A stretch of 64,000 nucleotides of DNA from QKMZ01 sp012965515 (GTDB taxonomy: Bacteria; Cyanobacteriota; Vampirovibrionia; Obscuribacterales; Obscuribacteraceae). How positions within the stretch are numbered: position 1 is the stretch's first letter; every line of letters begins with the position of its first letter. A program made the position numbers and the translations under genes. The notes under the pieces are model-generated. The model was not told the origin of the DNA. It made no database searches and was given only the letters and a program-made list of their open reading frames with translations. The stretch is taken from the NCBI GenBank assembly GCA_937879965.1, contig CALFMP010000048.1:1-64000 (forward strand), given 5' to 3'. Of the stretch, positions 1 to 8,804 are shown piece by piece.

Positions 1-1
1 T

Positions 2-284
2 TTTGATCTAGCCCTCTCTGAGGGCGATAATGTGCTTAATTGTAGTAGCCGTGAAAGCAGCTATTTTAGCCAACAGCTACGCGATTATTGTTTGTCACAA
101 TCATCCATCAGGCTCAAAAGTCGTGCCAAGTAAGGAGGACCTTGAAACCACAGGACAGTTGTTTAACGCCGGTAAGCTCTTGGGTGTCACTTTGATCGAC
201 CATTTGATTGTCGGACCAGGTCTAAAGAAGAACACGGTATACAGCATCCGGGAACATCATCCAGAATTTTGGAGGACTTCATAA
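2..284 (+). pseudogene. RadC-family JAB/MPN domain, frameshifted and cut by the window edge
   Basis: The readable part from base 30 gives the C-terminal half of a RadC-type JAB (MPN+) domain: a metal-binding HNHPSG motif, the following PSKED and the ending DHLIVGPG. RadC-family proteins are JAMM-fold proteins whose cellular role remains unclear. The upstream part of the domain (SEGDNVLNCSSRE) is in a different frame, starting at base 2. The two join near base 50-56, where RadC proteins normally read PREVFKAA, so a small deletion has probably broken the gene. An in-frame stop lies at 9-11 in the downstream frame. Upstream sequence is outside the window. A short separately translated protein starting at base 30 is possible but would lack the catalytic Glu. 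Confidence 0.6.
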
Positions 285-369
285 AATCGATTGGAGAACC
301 ACACAGAAGTGGACGGAGAACTTTGAAAATGTGGAGGTAGCACAAAGTAAAGCAAAGCAAAATAGCGCA

Positions 370-391
370 AACCCTAATCCTGATTGGGGTT
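370..391. repeat. Near-perfect inverted repeat upstream of ispG
   Basis: AACCCTAATC and GATTGGGGTT can pair over ten positions (one G-T) with only CT between them. No T-run follows, so it does not look like an ordinary terminator. It lies between the radC remnant and ispG and may be a regulatory hairpin or operator. Confidence 0.3.
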
Positions 392-464
392 CTAGACGCG
401 AATATGAGACGCCTCAGGATTCGGAATTGCGGTTGTGATATCGTGAAGCTGCGACTTTGGCAGA

Positions 465-1712
465 TTGATACAGATGAATCGCGCAGAAAAACGAAAATCC
501 ATCAAGGTTCAAGTTGGTAATCAGTACATTGGCGGTGACGCCGAGGTGCTTGTTCAGTCAATGACAAACACGCCGACCGAGGATCCTGAGGCGACGGCAA
601 ATCAAGTGCGTGAACTTTATGATGCGGGCTCGGAAATTGTTCGCATCACTGTGAACACCCGCGAAGCCGCTAAGCAAGTTCCAGCAATCGTTTCACGCCT
701 CGAAAGAATGGGCGTTGATGTCCCGCTTGTCGGTGATTTTCACTACAATGGACATATATTGCTGACAGAGTTCCAGGACTGCGCGCGTTTGCTAGCCAAA
801 TATCGTGTTAATCCGGGCAATGTAGGCCGTGGAGAAAAACACGACGAGAATTTCAAAGCAATGATCGATTGCGCGATCAAGTATCAAAAGCCAGTGCGGA
901 TCGGTGTCAACTGGGGCTCGCTCGATCAGGATTTATTGAAGCGCATGATGGATGAAAACGCTGCGCTGGCCGCTCCCCATGATGCTCATGAAGTACTTAT
1001 TGAAGCGATAGTTGAAAGTGCTGTGCAATCCGCTGCAAAAGCGGTTGAGTATGGCTTAGCAAAAGATCGGATTGTCCTTAGTGCAAAGGTTTCCGAAGTG
1101 CCGGACATGATCGAAGTGTACAGGCGCCTTGCATCGCGCACTGACCATGCCTTGCACCTCGGACTTACTGAAGCCGGAATGGCGATGAAAGGTATCGTTG
1201 CATCAAGTGCTGCGCTTTCAGTTTTGCTCTTTGAAGGGATCGGCGACACCATCCGCGTCAGCCTCACTCCTGAACCTGGTGCCGACCGCGCCAAAGAAGT
1301 TCATGTCTGCCAACAGATTTTGCAGTCATTGCACATTCGCAGTTTTAAACCGCAAGTAACGGCTTGCCCCGGTTGCGGAAGGACTACTAGCACTGTATTT
1401 CAAGAACTTGCAAAAGAGATTGAAGAGCATTTGACGAATAGAAGAAAACAGTGGCAGGAGTTGTATCCGGGCTCGAAAGATCTCAAAGTTGCCGTGATGG
1501 GATGCATCGTCAATGGTCCAGGTGAGTCACGGCATGCTGATATCGGCATATCTTTGCCGGGCACAGGAGAGGAGCCGCGTGCTCCTGTCTATGTAGATGG
1601 AGAACACAAAACGACATTGTCCGGTCCCAATCTTGCCAGCGATTTCATCAATCTCGTTGATGATTACGTGAAAAGAAGCTATTCGAAAGACAAGGCGGTA
1701 TCAGGGACTTAG
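465..1712 (+). CDS. ispG: 4-hydroxy-3-methylbut-2-enyl diphosphate synthase (IspG)
   Basis: IspG carries out the reductive dehydration of methylerythritol cyclodiphosphate to HMBPP, the penultimate step of the MEP isoprenoid pathway, in the cytoplasm. The 415-residue protein has the N-terminal TIM-barrel start with VQSMTNT. The [4Fe-4S] ligands are in CPGCGR (Cys301 and Cys304) and MGCIVNGPGE (Cys347). Its length and single-barrel layout match the bacterial two-domain enzyme rather than the longer plant form. A second ATG three codons in (474) is equally possible as the start. The last 12 bases overlap the convergent kinase gene. No other MEP gene is in the window. Confidence 0.95.
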   Translation: MIQMNRAEKRKSIKVQVGNQYIGGDAEVLVQSMTNTPTEDPEATANQVRELYDAGSEIVRITVNTREAAKQVPAIVSRLERMGVDVPLVGDFHYNGHILLTEFQDCARLLAKYRVNPGNVGRGEKHDENFKAMIDCAIKYQKPVRIGVNWGSLDQDLLKRMMDENAALAAPHDAHEVLIEAIVESAVQSAAKAVEYGLAKDRIVLSAKVSEVPDMIEVYRRLASRTDHALHLGLTEAGMAMKGIVASSAALSVLLFEGIGDTIRVSLTPEPGADRAKEVHVCQQILQSLHIRSFKPQVTACPGCGRTTSTVFQELAKEIEEHLTNRRKQWQELYPGSKDLKVAVMGCIVNGPGESRHADIGISLPGTGEEPRAPVYVDGEHKTTLSGPNLASDFINLVDDYVKRSYSKDKAVSGT

Positions 1713-3758
1713 CCGCACGTTCGGCACTGTCCGTCGCAAACGCGCTACATCTTCCGGCTTCCAGAGATGGGCGGTGATAGCAAGATCTGTCAGCTTCTTG
1801 AAGCGTTTAAATGAATCGATGCTCTTGGGCGTTATGTCGCAATACTGCAAGTTGAGTTTATGAAGTCCCGCTGGAAGAAGGATGATACAGTCATCGGTCA
1901 CTTTTGGATTGCCCCTCAAATCCAAGAATCTCAACCTTTCACATTTTGAGAGTTCGCGAATATCGTCAATGTCGATATCAGAATTTCGCAGTGTGCAGAA
2001 GTTGATCTTTTTTGCCTTTCCGATTTCTTTTACAACCAACTTTGCGTTTTTCATATTGTCCAAAGCAAGCAATTTCAATCGGCTCAATTGCTTTGATTTG
2101 ACCAATTCATCACCGGAAAGGTTTATGTTGGACAGCCACAGCTCACATAGGTTTGGTAACTTTTCCAGCTTGTTAAAGTTGGCAGGATTGATCTTTGCGT
2201 TGCGTAGCGATATTGAGCATATGCTCTTCAGATTAAGGACGTACGGAATAAGGTTGTCGACATGAAGACTTTCGCTTGGAGCTGACAGTGCGTAATTTTC
2301 AATGTAGGAAAGATCGAGAAATTTGATATCGTCATCTCTGAATCTGCTTAAGAACTGCGGAAAGTGACGTAGCTGTTCTCGAGGCTCGAACATTATTCCT
2401 TCGAAAAGCGGAGGGCTTTCTATATTGCCTAATGCAAGGTGTTCTTCCTTTCCGATAAAACTCATTTTGCCAATTTCTTCGGGAGGAAATTTAAAGACCC
2501 TTTTTCCATGTTTGTCGCTATAAGTTGAAAACTTTTCCGGGTTGTTTGCGACGGCCTCGAAGAATGTCAAACTAGATTTCTTTAGCGCCAATTTTGATTT
2601 GTCGGAATATTCGTCAACTCCAGCCATGATTTTTTGCCTGGTAATCTCGCTCCATTCCGGCGGCTTTTCAGTAATTATGTTTTGATATCCTGGTATGTTT
2701 AGCCCAATAAAGAAACCTGCGATACACACAATCGCACCAAGCGTTACGGCCCACTTTTTCTCCAACCTCCAGTCGACCACTTGAGTTTGCTCTTCCGACG
2801 CTCTTGCTTCGGTTGGTGCCGATTCGAATGTCACAAGGTGCGACGTTACTAATTGCGCCGTTTGATAACGTTCATTTACATCTTTTGCCAGTAGACGCGC
2901 CACGATTTGTTCTATGCGCTCCGGAAACTCGATTCCGAGAGAAGCTTCTTTCAAGGTCAGTGGAATCTCCGATTGATGCTTCATCATTGTAGAAAGAGCG
3001 CTGTCACCTACAAGAGGTGGTGCGCCGGTGAGAGCTTCGTAAATTACGCAACCCATCGAATACAAGTCGGTGCGATGATCTATGGGAGTGCCCATGCATT
3101 GTTCGGGGCTCATGTATAGAGGGCTGCCGAAAATCTCTCCGGTTCTGGTCAAGGTTTGTTGATTGAAATCGTCTTTACCAGTCAGCTTTGCGATACCAAA
3201 ATCCACAACTTTAACAACCGATCCAATAGTGGTGTCGGTCGTCGGGACCTGAATCATGATATTGCTCGGTTTGATATCACGATGAATGACACCGTTTGTG
3301 TGAGCGTAACTGAGAGCAAATCCGACCTGCACGAACATCTTGATCACTTTGTCTAGCGGCAGTCGTCCGTGCTTTTTCAGTAACTGGCTGAGCGAGTCTC
3401 CTTTTACCAAGTCCATGATGAAATATGGCTGTCCATCGGGTAAAAGACCGGAATGATGCACACGAACCAGATTGGGATGGTCGAGTTTACTGGCCGCACG
3501 AATTTCATTTTCAAAGCGTTTCCACGAAGATTCCGTAGTTTGATTCTTGTTCAAAAACTTTAGGGCAAGCATTTGCTTGGACTTTAGATCTTCTACTTGG
3601 TAAACACTGCCCATTCCACCTGCGCCCAGGAATTCGACGATTTTATAGCGCTCCAAGATAATCGAACCTGTCTTCAGCTCAGGTGTTGCTGGCATGACAG
3701 ATTGAGCAGTCACGTTCTGTTTGTCTGTGGATAATTCAGACTCAGGGTTGGCTGTCAT
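1701..3758 (-). CDS. Membrane Ser/Thr protein kinase with leucine-rich C-terminus (third of array)
   Basis: This 685-residue protein has a PknB-like kinase domain at about residues 38-310. The glycine loop is LGAGGMGSVY, the ATP lysine is Lys67 (LALKFLN), the catalytic loop is HRDIKPSN, the metal motif is DFG and the activation segment ends SPEQ, so it should be active. A hydrophobic segment around 335-355 (LGAIVCIAGFFIGLNIPG) would cross the membrane once. The remaining ~330 residues lie outside and end in degenerate leucine-rich repeats. It is last in a three-gene minus-strand array and its start overlaps the upstream paralogue by 17 bases, which suggests coupled translation. The ligand of the LRR part and the kinase substrates are unknown. 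Confidence 0.88.
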   Translation of the reverse strand: MTANPESELSTDKQNVTAQSVMPATPELKTGSIILERYKIVEFLGAGGMGSVYQVEDLKSKQMLALKFLNKNQTTESSWKRFENEIRAASKLDHPNLVRVHHSGLLPDGQPYFIMDLVKGDSLSQLLKKHGRLPLDKVIKMFVQVGFALSYAHTNGVIHRDIKPSNIMIQVPTTDTTIGSVVKVVDFGIAKLTGKDDFNQQTLTRTGEIFGSPLYMSPEQCMGTPIDHRTDLYSMGCVIYEALTGAPPLVGDSALSTMMKHQSEIPLTLKEASLGIEFPERIEQIVARLLAKDVNERYQTAQLVTSHLVTFESAPTEARASEEQTQVVDWRLEKKWAVTLGAIVCIAGFFIGLNIPGYQNIITEKPPEWSEITRQKIMAGVDEYSDKSKLALKKSSLTFFEAVANNPEKFSTYSDKHGKRVFKFPPEEIGKMSFIGKEEHLALGNIESPPLFEGIMFEPREQLRHFPQFLSRFRDDDIKFLDLSYIENYALSAPSESLHVDNLIPYVLNLKSICSISLRNAKINPANFNKLEKLPNLCELWLSNINLSGDELVKSKQLSRLKLLALDNMKNAKLVVKEIGKAKKINFCTLRNSDIDIDDIRELSKCERLRFLDLRGNPKVTDDCIILLPAGLHKLNLQYCDITPKSIDSFKRFKKLTDLAITAHLWKPEDVARLRRTVPNVRLSP

Positions 3759-5949
3759 GGAATACTCTTGCAGAGGGGTTGTCTTTCAACATGTGTTTTT
3801 CTTCTCCGGTAATTGCAAATTGAATGTTCAGGCGAGGGCACAATCTGAGCAGTGAATGCATTTCTGATGAACTCAATCTGTCTCGATCAATGAACAGCTC
3901 TCTCAGGTTTTTGAGGCGAACAATGTCGGGAATACCGGCTTTTGTCACCTTGCAGTAGCTGATGTCCAGGAGCTTTAAGGTCATTGGCATGTAGCGTAGA
4001 CCTTTATCAGTGACTTGCGTGCTTCTCAACTCTAGTTGTTCCAGATTGGGTATGTCCGAGAAGAGCTTTGCATCTTCATCAGTGACATTGCATTTTGCAA
4101 CACATAGGTTACGGAGGTTTTTTGACCCATTGAACTTTTTCAATACATCGGTGATCCGCTCGTGGGTAACCAGCTTGAAGTACTTCAGTTGATGAAAGTT
4201 GGCGAATTTTGCGATATCTTTGGGGCTCAGCTGAACATGCGAAAGGCTCAAGATATTCAGCTTCTTGAAGTTATTGATCAGCAACCAGGCCTTCGGGCTG
4301 GGATCTGTGGATACCATATTCAGTTCTTCTAACTTGCGAAAGTGTGCAATGTTTTCGAGCACTCCATCACTATTTGAAAATTCGACAGTTGCTAAGTCCA
4401 GGTCAGATATTGCGTTTTTGATAAACAAGTGCTCGATGTCATCGTCTCGAAATTTTTTGAAAATTCGAGGATGAGCTTTCGCCAGATTGTTAGGAGTATA
4501 AACAAGCGAAGCTGATAGCGGAAATGACAAAGTTCCCCTTGCGAAGCGAGGTTTAATGGTTGTTGCTCCCAGTGCCCCAAGCGAGTAGTCGGGAAAGCGA
4601 AAAATCCGCAGCTTCTTGTTTTGATCAATCGTCGAGAAAAAACCTGGTTCCTTTTCTAGTTTAGAAATCAATTCGTGGCACTTCTTCTGGTATGAGGGTG
4701 AGAACTCATCGACTACATCGCGGTCTTGTGGAGGCAACTTTGCGCCGGGCAAAATTCTCGCGTCAAACGATGTCTCTGTAAGAGCTGCCTTTGAGATCGG
4801 AACGTCTGCAAGATGCACTCTTGGCGGTGCTTTCACTATCTGGGGAAAGCGAGTTCCCAGATACATACCTAATGCCAGAAGCAAAATGTATACGGCAAGT
4901 AATTTGATGACATACAGTGGGCGAACGGTGGTTTTTGCTTCCGTTTGAGTCTTAAGGAGTAAAGGAACGGTGGTGTCTAGCCCGGAATCAAAATTTACCA
5001 GGTCTGACGTAAATGCTTGTGCAGACTGATATCTGTTTCGAACCTCTTTGGCCAGAAGTCTAGCCACGATTCTTTCAATTTGATCAGGATATTCGATGCC
5101 CAGTGAGGCTTCTTTCAGAGGCAATGCTTCCTCTGACTGATGCTTCATCATCGTCGATAAAGCGCTTTCTCCCATCAATGGTGGAGCACCGGTCAGTGAT
5201 TCATACATTACACAACCAAGCGAGTAGAGATCTGAGCGATGATCCACACCCATCCCCATGCACTGCTCAGGACTCATGTAAAGCGGACTTCCGAATATCT
5301 CACCGGTTTTAGTCAAGGTCATCTGTGTAAACTCGTCTTTTCCCGTGAGCTTAGCGATGCCGAAATCAACTACTTTGACGACAGCGCCGATAGTGGTGTC
5401 ACCGGGACGCTTTTCCAACATTATGTTGCTGGGCTTTATATCTCGATGGATGACACCATTTGCATGCGCATAGCTGAGCGCAAAACCCACTTGAATGAAA
5501 ATCTTGACTGCTTGGTTTACAGACAACCTTCCTCGTGTTTTCAGGATGTCGGCAAGTGACTCACCTTGTACTAAATCCATGATGAAAAACGGCTGACCGT
5601 CCGGCAGCAGACCGGACTCATGAACCTTAATGAGATTGGGATGATCTAGTTTGTTTGAAGTCTTTGCTTCAATGTCAAAACGGCGCCAGGTGGCATCGTT
5701 AGTTTGTTGTTTGTGCAAAAACTTCAAGGCAAACGTCGAACCATTGTCTAGGCTCTCGACTTTGTAAACACTGCCCATGCCTCCGCGGCCAAGCAGTTCA
5801 ATGACCCTGTAGCGTTCCAAAATGATTACGCCAGGCTTTAACTCCAAAATGTGTGGAGTTTCGACGTCTAAGATTATGGTCGAGTCTTGCGATTGACTAT
5901 CGATATTATTGAGTTCGTCGCCCCTGAATTTGTCCGTATTCCCTTTCAT
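3742..5949 (-). CDS. Membrane Ser/Thr protein kinase with leucine-rich C-terminus (second of array)
   Basis: A 735-residue paralogue of its two neighbours. The N-terminal PknB-like kinase has LGRGGMGSVY, the ATP lysine in FALKFLHK, HRDIKPSN and VVDFGIAK, all intact. A single membrane segment follows (LLAVYILLLALGMYLG, near residue 360). The outer part holds a conserved juxtamembrane motif (FRFPDYSLG here, FKFPPEEIG and HFPEKTIG in the paralogues) and then leucine-rich repeats reading like NLEQLELRSTQVTDKGL. It lies 51 bases after the first kinase and overlaps the third by 17 bases, so the three are probably one transcript. The extra length relative to its neighbours is mostly in the juxtamembrane stretch. 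Confidence 0.88.
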   Translation of the reverse strand: MKGNTDKFRGDELNNIDSQSQDSTIILDVETPHILELKPGVIILERYRVIELLGRGGMGSVYKVESLDNGSTFALKFLHKQQTNDATWRRFDIEAKTSNKLDHPNLIKVHESGLLPDGQPFFIMDLVQGESLADILKTRGRLSVNQAVKIFIQVGFALSYAHANGVIHRDIKPSNIMLEKRPGDTTIGAVVKVVDFGIAKLTGKDEFTQMTLTKTGEIFGSPLYMSPEQCMGMGVDHRSDLYSLGCVMYESLTGAPPLMGESALSTMMKHQSEEALPLKEASLGIEYPDQIERIVARLLAKEVRNRYQSAQAFTSDLVNFDSGLDTTVPLLLKTQTEAKTTVRPLYVIKLLAVYILLLALGMYLGTRFPQIVKAPPRVHLADVPISKAALTETSFDARILPGAKLPPQDRDVVDEFSPSYQKKCHELISKLEKEPGFFSTIDQNKKLRIFRFPDYSLGALGATTIKPRFARGTLSFPLSASLVYTPNNLAKAHPRIFKKFRDDDIEHLFIKNAISDLDLATVEFSNSDGVLENIAHFRKLEELNMVSTDPSPKAWLLINNFKKLNILSLSHVQLSPKDIAKFANFHQLKYFKLVTHERITDVLKKFNGSKNLRNLCVAKCNVTDEDAKLFSDIPNLEQLELRSTQVTDKGLRYMPMTLKLLDISYCKVTKAGIPDIVRLKNLRELFIDRDRLSSSEMHSLLRLCPRLNIQFAITGEEKHMLKDNPSARVFHDSQP

Positions 5950-6000
5950 CGATTTCGCCTATCAGTTGAACTCCAAGCCTACAATGCGGTGTTTTGGGGC

Positions 6001-8118
6001 TCATTTGATCGTGAATGAGTCTAGAACGTAGTGCAGCCTTCCATGGGAATCCGATTGATTTGATTTCAAGTAGATACCTGGGATCATTTTTTTTGCTTCT
6101 TCGATTTCTTCTTTCGAAAGGTTGCTGTCACTAATGGTCAGTCTCTTCAAAGGCAATGACTTGAGGCTTGCGAGTCCCTTTATCGAGATCGGGCAATTCT
6201 CCAAATTGAGCACTTCAAGATTTTTGAGGGATGCAAGCGATTTCAAACCCTCATCCGAAACGCTCTTGTTACCCTTTAAATCGAGGCTCGTGAGGCTACT
6301 CATTTTGCCTAACGCTTCGAGATCTTTGGCTTTGATGTCGCACTTTTTCAATCTCAGATATTGAATCTCTTTGCTCGTGGATAGCGCTTCTAGGAATTTC
6401 GAAGGTCCAATTGAATCGGTTATGTCTATTGACTTGAGATTGTGGAGAGTTTTGATATTTGCAATTGTATTTGCATCAATTTGACTGGAACATAAAAAGA
6501 GATGCTGCAATTTCGGAAGTTTACCTAACATGGCAATATCTTCGTTGTCGAGCCACGTGCCGCTTAGGTTCAGAAAAGTCAAATTCTTTTGCAAGGGAAT
6601 AGTGCGCATAAGTTCTTTGGCTCCGCGATGCGCGTCTTGCAATTCGAGAGTGCCAAGTTCACCAGGGCGAAACTTTTCCAAGAGGCGTGGATAGAGAAAG
6701 ATTTCCGCATTGCCGCTGAACGACAAAGGACCGGCAGGTACTTTTACTACGCCTCTTGCATCAGCAATGTATTGAGGTAAAAGTTCAGACTTGGAAACGC
6801 CGACTCTTCCAATCGTTTTCTCCGGAAAATGGCAGACCGTTTGATTGCCTGAGCGAGTTGTAAAAAAGCCTTTGCCTGTGCCCATGTACGGATCTTTTCC
6901 TTTGGGCGATTCACCATCGATTATGTCGACATATCCACTTGGAACGCCTGCGAGCTTTTCTTCAATCGACTTGATGCTGCCGGATTTTACTGCTGCCACA
7001 GCGGGCGCCGACTGAATGGTGCTGTTGCCGGTCAGATAGCCTAGTCCGAACGAAGCCAAAATGATCAGAGCACAGATTATATTGCGTGTGCTGAATAGAG
7101 CATCCGCTTCCTTTGCGATTCTCTTTTTTTGTGCCTGAGTGAGAAGTGATTGGTTTTGTGCTTCTTCAGTTTCATGCATTGACTGCTGAATATTGACTAA
7201 AGCGGCAGTCAACAATTGTGCGTTGGAATATCGCTTATCTGGTGCTTTCTCCAGCAGCCTCGCAACCACTTGTTCGATTGATTGCGGAAACTCAATGCCC
7301 AGCGACGCTTCTCTCAGGCTCAACGGTTTTTCCGACTGGTGTTTCATCATAGTGGAGAGAGCATTTTCCCCCATCACCGGTGGTGCACCAGTTAGTGTTT
7401 CATAGATGACACATCCGAGTGAATAGAGATCGGAGCGTCGATCGACTGGTATGCCCATGCATTGTTCAGGGCTCATGTAGAGCGGACTTCCGAATATCTC
7501 GCCGGTTCTAGTCAGGGTCTGCTGGTTGTATTCTTCTTCGGCGTTCCATTTTGCAATACCGAGGTCAACAAGCTTGACACTCGAGCATAAACTGCTCGCT
7601 GTGTTCTCGATCAACATGATGTTGCTTGGTTTCAAATCGCGGTGGATAAGACCGTTTTCGTGTGCATAGGCAAGTGCGAAACCGACTTGAATGAAAATAT
7701 TCAATGCCTGAGCGAGTGACATTCGCCCCTTCTGTTTCAAATGATCGGCAAGCGTCATGCCTGGAACATATTCCATGACAAAGAATGGTTGCCCATCGTT
7801 TATAAGTCCTGAGTCATGGACTTTGATCAAATTAGGATGGTCTAAACGGTTGGCCGCTTTCGCTTCGATTTCGAAGCGTCGAGCACTTGATTCACTCGAA
7901 CAGGCATCAAGCACTTTCAGCGCATAGTCTGCCTGCGTTTTGACATGGCGGACATGATAAACACTGCCCATGCCGCCGCGTCCGAGCAGTTTCAATACCT
8001 TATAGCTGTCGTGGATGATTGAACCAAGCTCAATTGCTGCGCCTGATCTGGAAGGCGCCTGTGCAAGTTCTATTGTCCGCTCGTTGATCTCAGCCTGTCC
8101 TGCCTGGCTATTCGTCAT
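6001..8118 (-). CDS. Membrane Ser/Thr protein kinase with leucine-rich C-terminus (first of array)
   Basis: A 705-residue kinase, promoter-proximal in the three-gene array. Kinase motifs are LGRGGMGSVY, the lysine in YALKVLDA, HRDLKPSN and a DLG variant of DFG (LVDLGIAK), a substitution common in active bacterial kinases. The membrane segment is NIICALIILASFGLGYL, near residues 350-370. The outer C-terminus has the clearest leucine-rich repeats of the three, with units such as LKNLEVLNLENCPISIKGL and SLTSLDLKGNKSVSDEGL. Sensing of an outside ligand by the LRR part and signalling through cytoplasmic phosphorylation is inference from the architecture. Confidence 0.88.
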   Translation of the reverse strand: MTNSQAGQAEINERTIELAQAPSRSGAAIELGSIIHDSYKVLKLLGRGGMGSVYHVRHVKTQADYALKVLDACSSESSARRFEIEAKAANRLDHPNLIKVHDSGLINDGQPFFVMEYVPGMTLADHLKQKGRMSLAQALNIFIQVGFALAYAHENGLIHRDLKPSNIMLIENTASSLCSSVKLVDLGIAKWNAEEEYNQQTLTRTGEIFGSPLYMSPEQCMGIPVDRRSDLYSLGCVIYETLTGAPPVMGENALSTMMKHQSEKPLSLREASLGIEFPQSIEQVVARLLEKAPDKRYSNAQLLTAALVNIQQSMHETEEAQNQSLLTQAQKKRIAKEADALFSTRNIICALIILASFGLGYLTGNSTIQSAPAVAAVKSGSIKSIEEKLAGVPSGYVDIIDGESPKGKDPYMGTGKGFFTTRSGNQTVCHFPEKTIGRVGVSKSELLPQYIADARGVVKVPAGPLSFSGNAEIFLYPRLLEKFRPGELGTLELQDAHRGAKELMRTIPLQKNLTFLNLSGTWLDNEDIAMLGKLPKLQHLFLCSSQIDANTIANIKTLHNLKSIDITDSIGPSKFLEALSTSKEIQYLRLKKCDIKAKDLEALGKMSSLTSLDLKGNKSVSDEGLKSLASLKNLEVLNLENCPISIKGLASLKSLPLKRLTISDSNLSKEEIEEAKKMIPGIYLKSNQSDSHGRLHYVLDSFTIK

Positions 8119-8453
8119 CCGGTCCTCAAAAACGCGGGCACAAATTAGTTGCGGGCGGGTGACTTGAGCACGGTTGGCAGCGTCTGCTCCCCGCTAAGGG
8201 GACAGAACATGGGACGTACGCGGCCGACTGAAAAGAAACCCCAGATTTTATTCCCTCAAAGATGCTCTTTCAGACACCTCTAGCTTTCACTTCCACCTGT
8301 GTAGTTAAAACCCGCATTGTCAAGCGGCCGCGCGAGATTTTATGGGATAGAATTAGACAACTTTCACTATTGGTGCCGGAAGTCCCTTAGCCCTAGGCCC
8401 CTTCGCCTTCGGCGGATTTTGGCGCGCCTTTTTCCCTGGCTAAGGTGATATTT
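8119..8453. other. Intergenic region between the divergent kinase array and small ORF
   Basis: A 335-base gene-free stretch that should hold the promoters of the kinase array (minus) and the small gene at 8454 (plus). It contains two short perfect hairpins: TCCCC/GGGGA around 8188-8202, and CGCC-TTC-GGCG around 8404-8414 followed by ATTTT. No convincing paired -35/-10 was found; TTGTCA at 8317 and TAGAAT at 8348 are too far apart. Confidence 0.4.
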
Positions 8454-8672
8454 ATGGTTGACACTGGATTAATCATTAAGTCCGACAGAGACGGGCAGCC
8501 TACCCTCGTTTTCAAAACAGATGCACGTGAAATACTTCCACCGCAGACGCACGCTGAGCGGATGGAATGGGTGCGCTCTTCCTTTTCTCGCTTCTACACT
8601 CAAATCGAAGACAATCAAGATCTTGGATACGCCTATCAGGTCAAGACTGCTGCCGCTTTGACCCGATTCTAA
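8454..8672 (+). CDS. Small hypothetical protein
   Basis: A 72-residue protein that I do not recognise. It has no signal peptide or membrane segment. The ATG at 8454 is preferred over an in-frame GTG at 8445 because AAGG sits eight bases ahead of it. The composition is mixed and soluble (MVDTGLIIKSDRDGQPTLVF, then an aromatic/acidic middle), which looks like a real coding sequence. It precedes miaB by about 130 bases on the same strand, and there is no sign of a functional link. Confidence 0.5.
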   Translation: MVDTGLIIKSDRDGQPTLVFKTDAREILPPQTHAERMEWVRSSFSRFYTQIEDNQDLGYAYQVKTAAALTRF

Positions 8673-8804
8673 AGGCATTGTGATCTATTGCGTCATGTTG
8701 CAGCCTAAAGCCAAGCTGCAAGCCATAAAATAGCGAATTTGGGTTGACTGCCATATAATGGTCAATCCGCTTGCAAATTGGGTTTGCGGGTGAATGAGGC
8801 TTGC

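Noticed and set aside
8161..8420. Promoter from TTGTCA (8317) and TAGAAT (8348)
   Set aside because: The spacing of 25 bases is too long for sigma-70.
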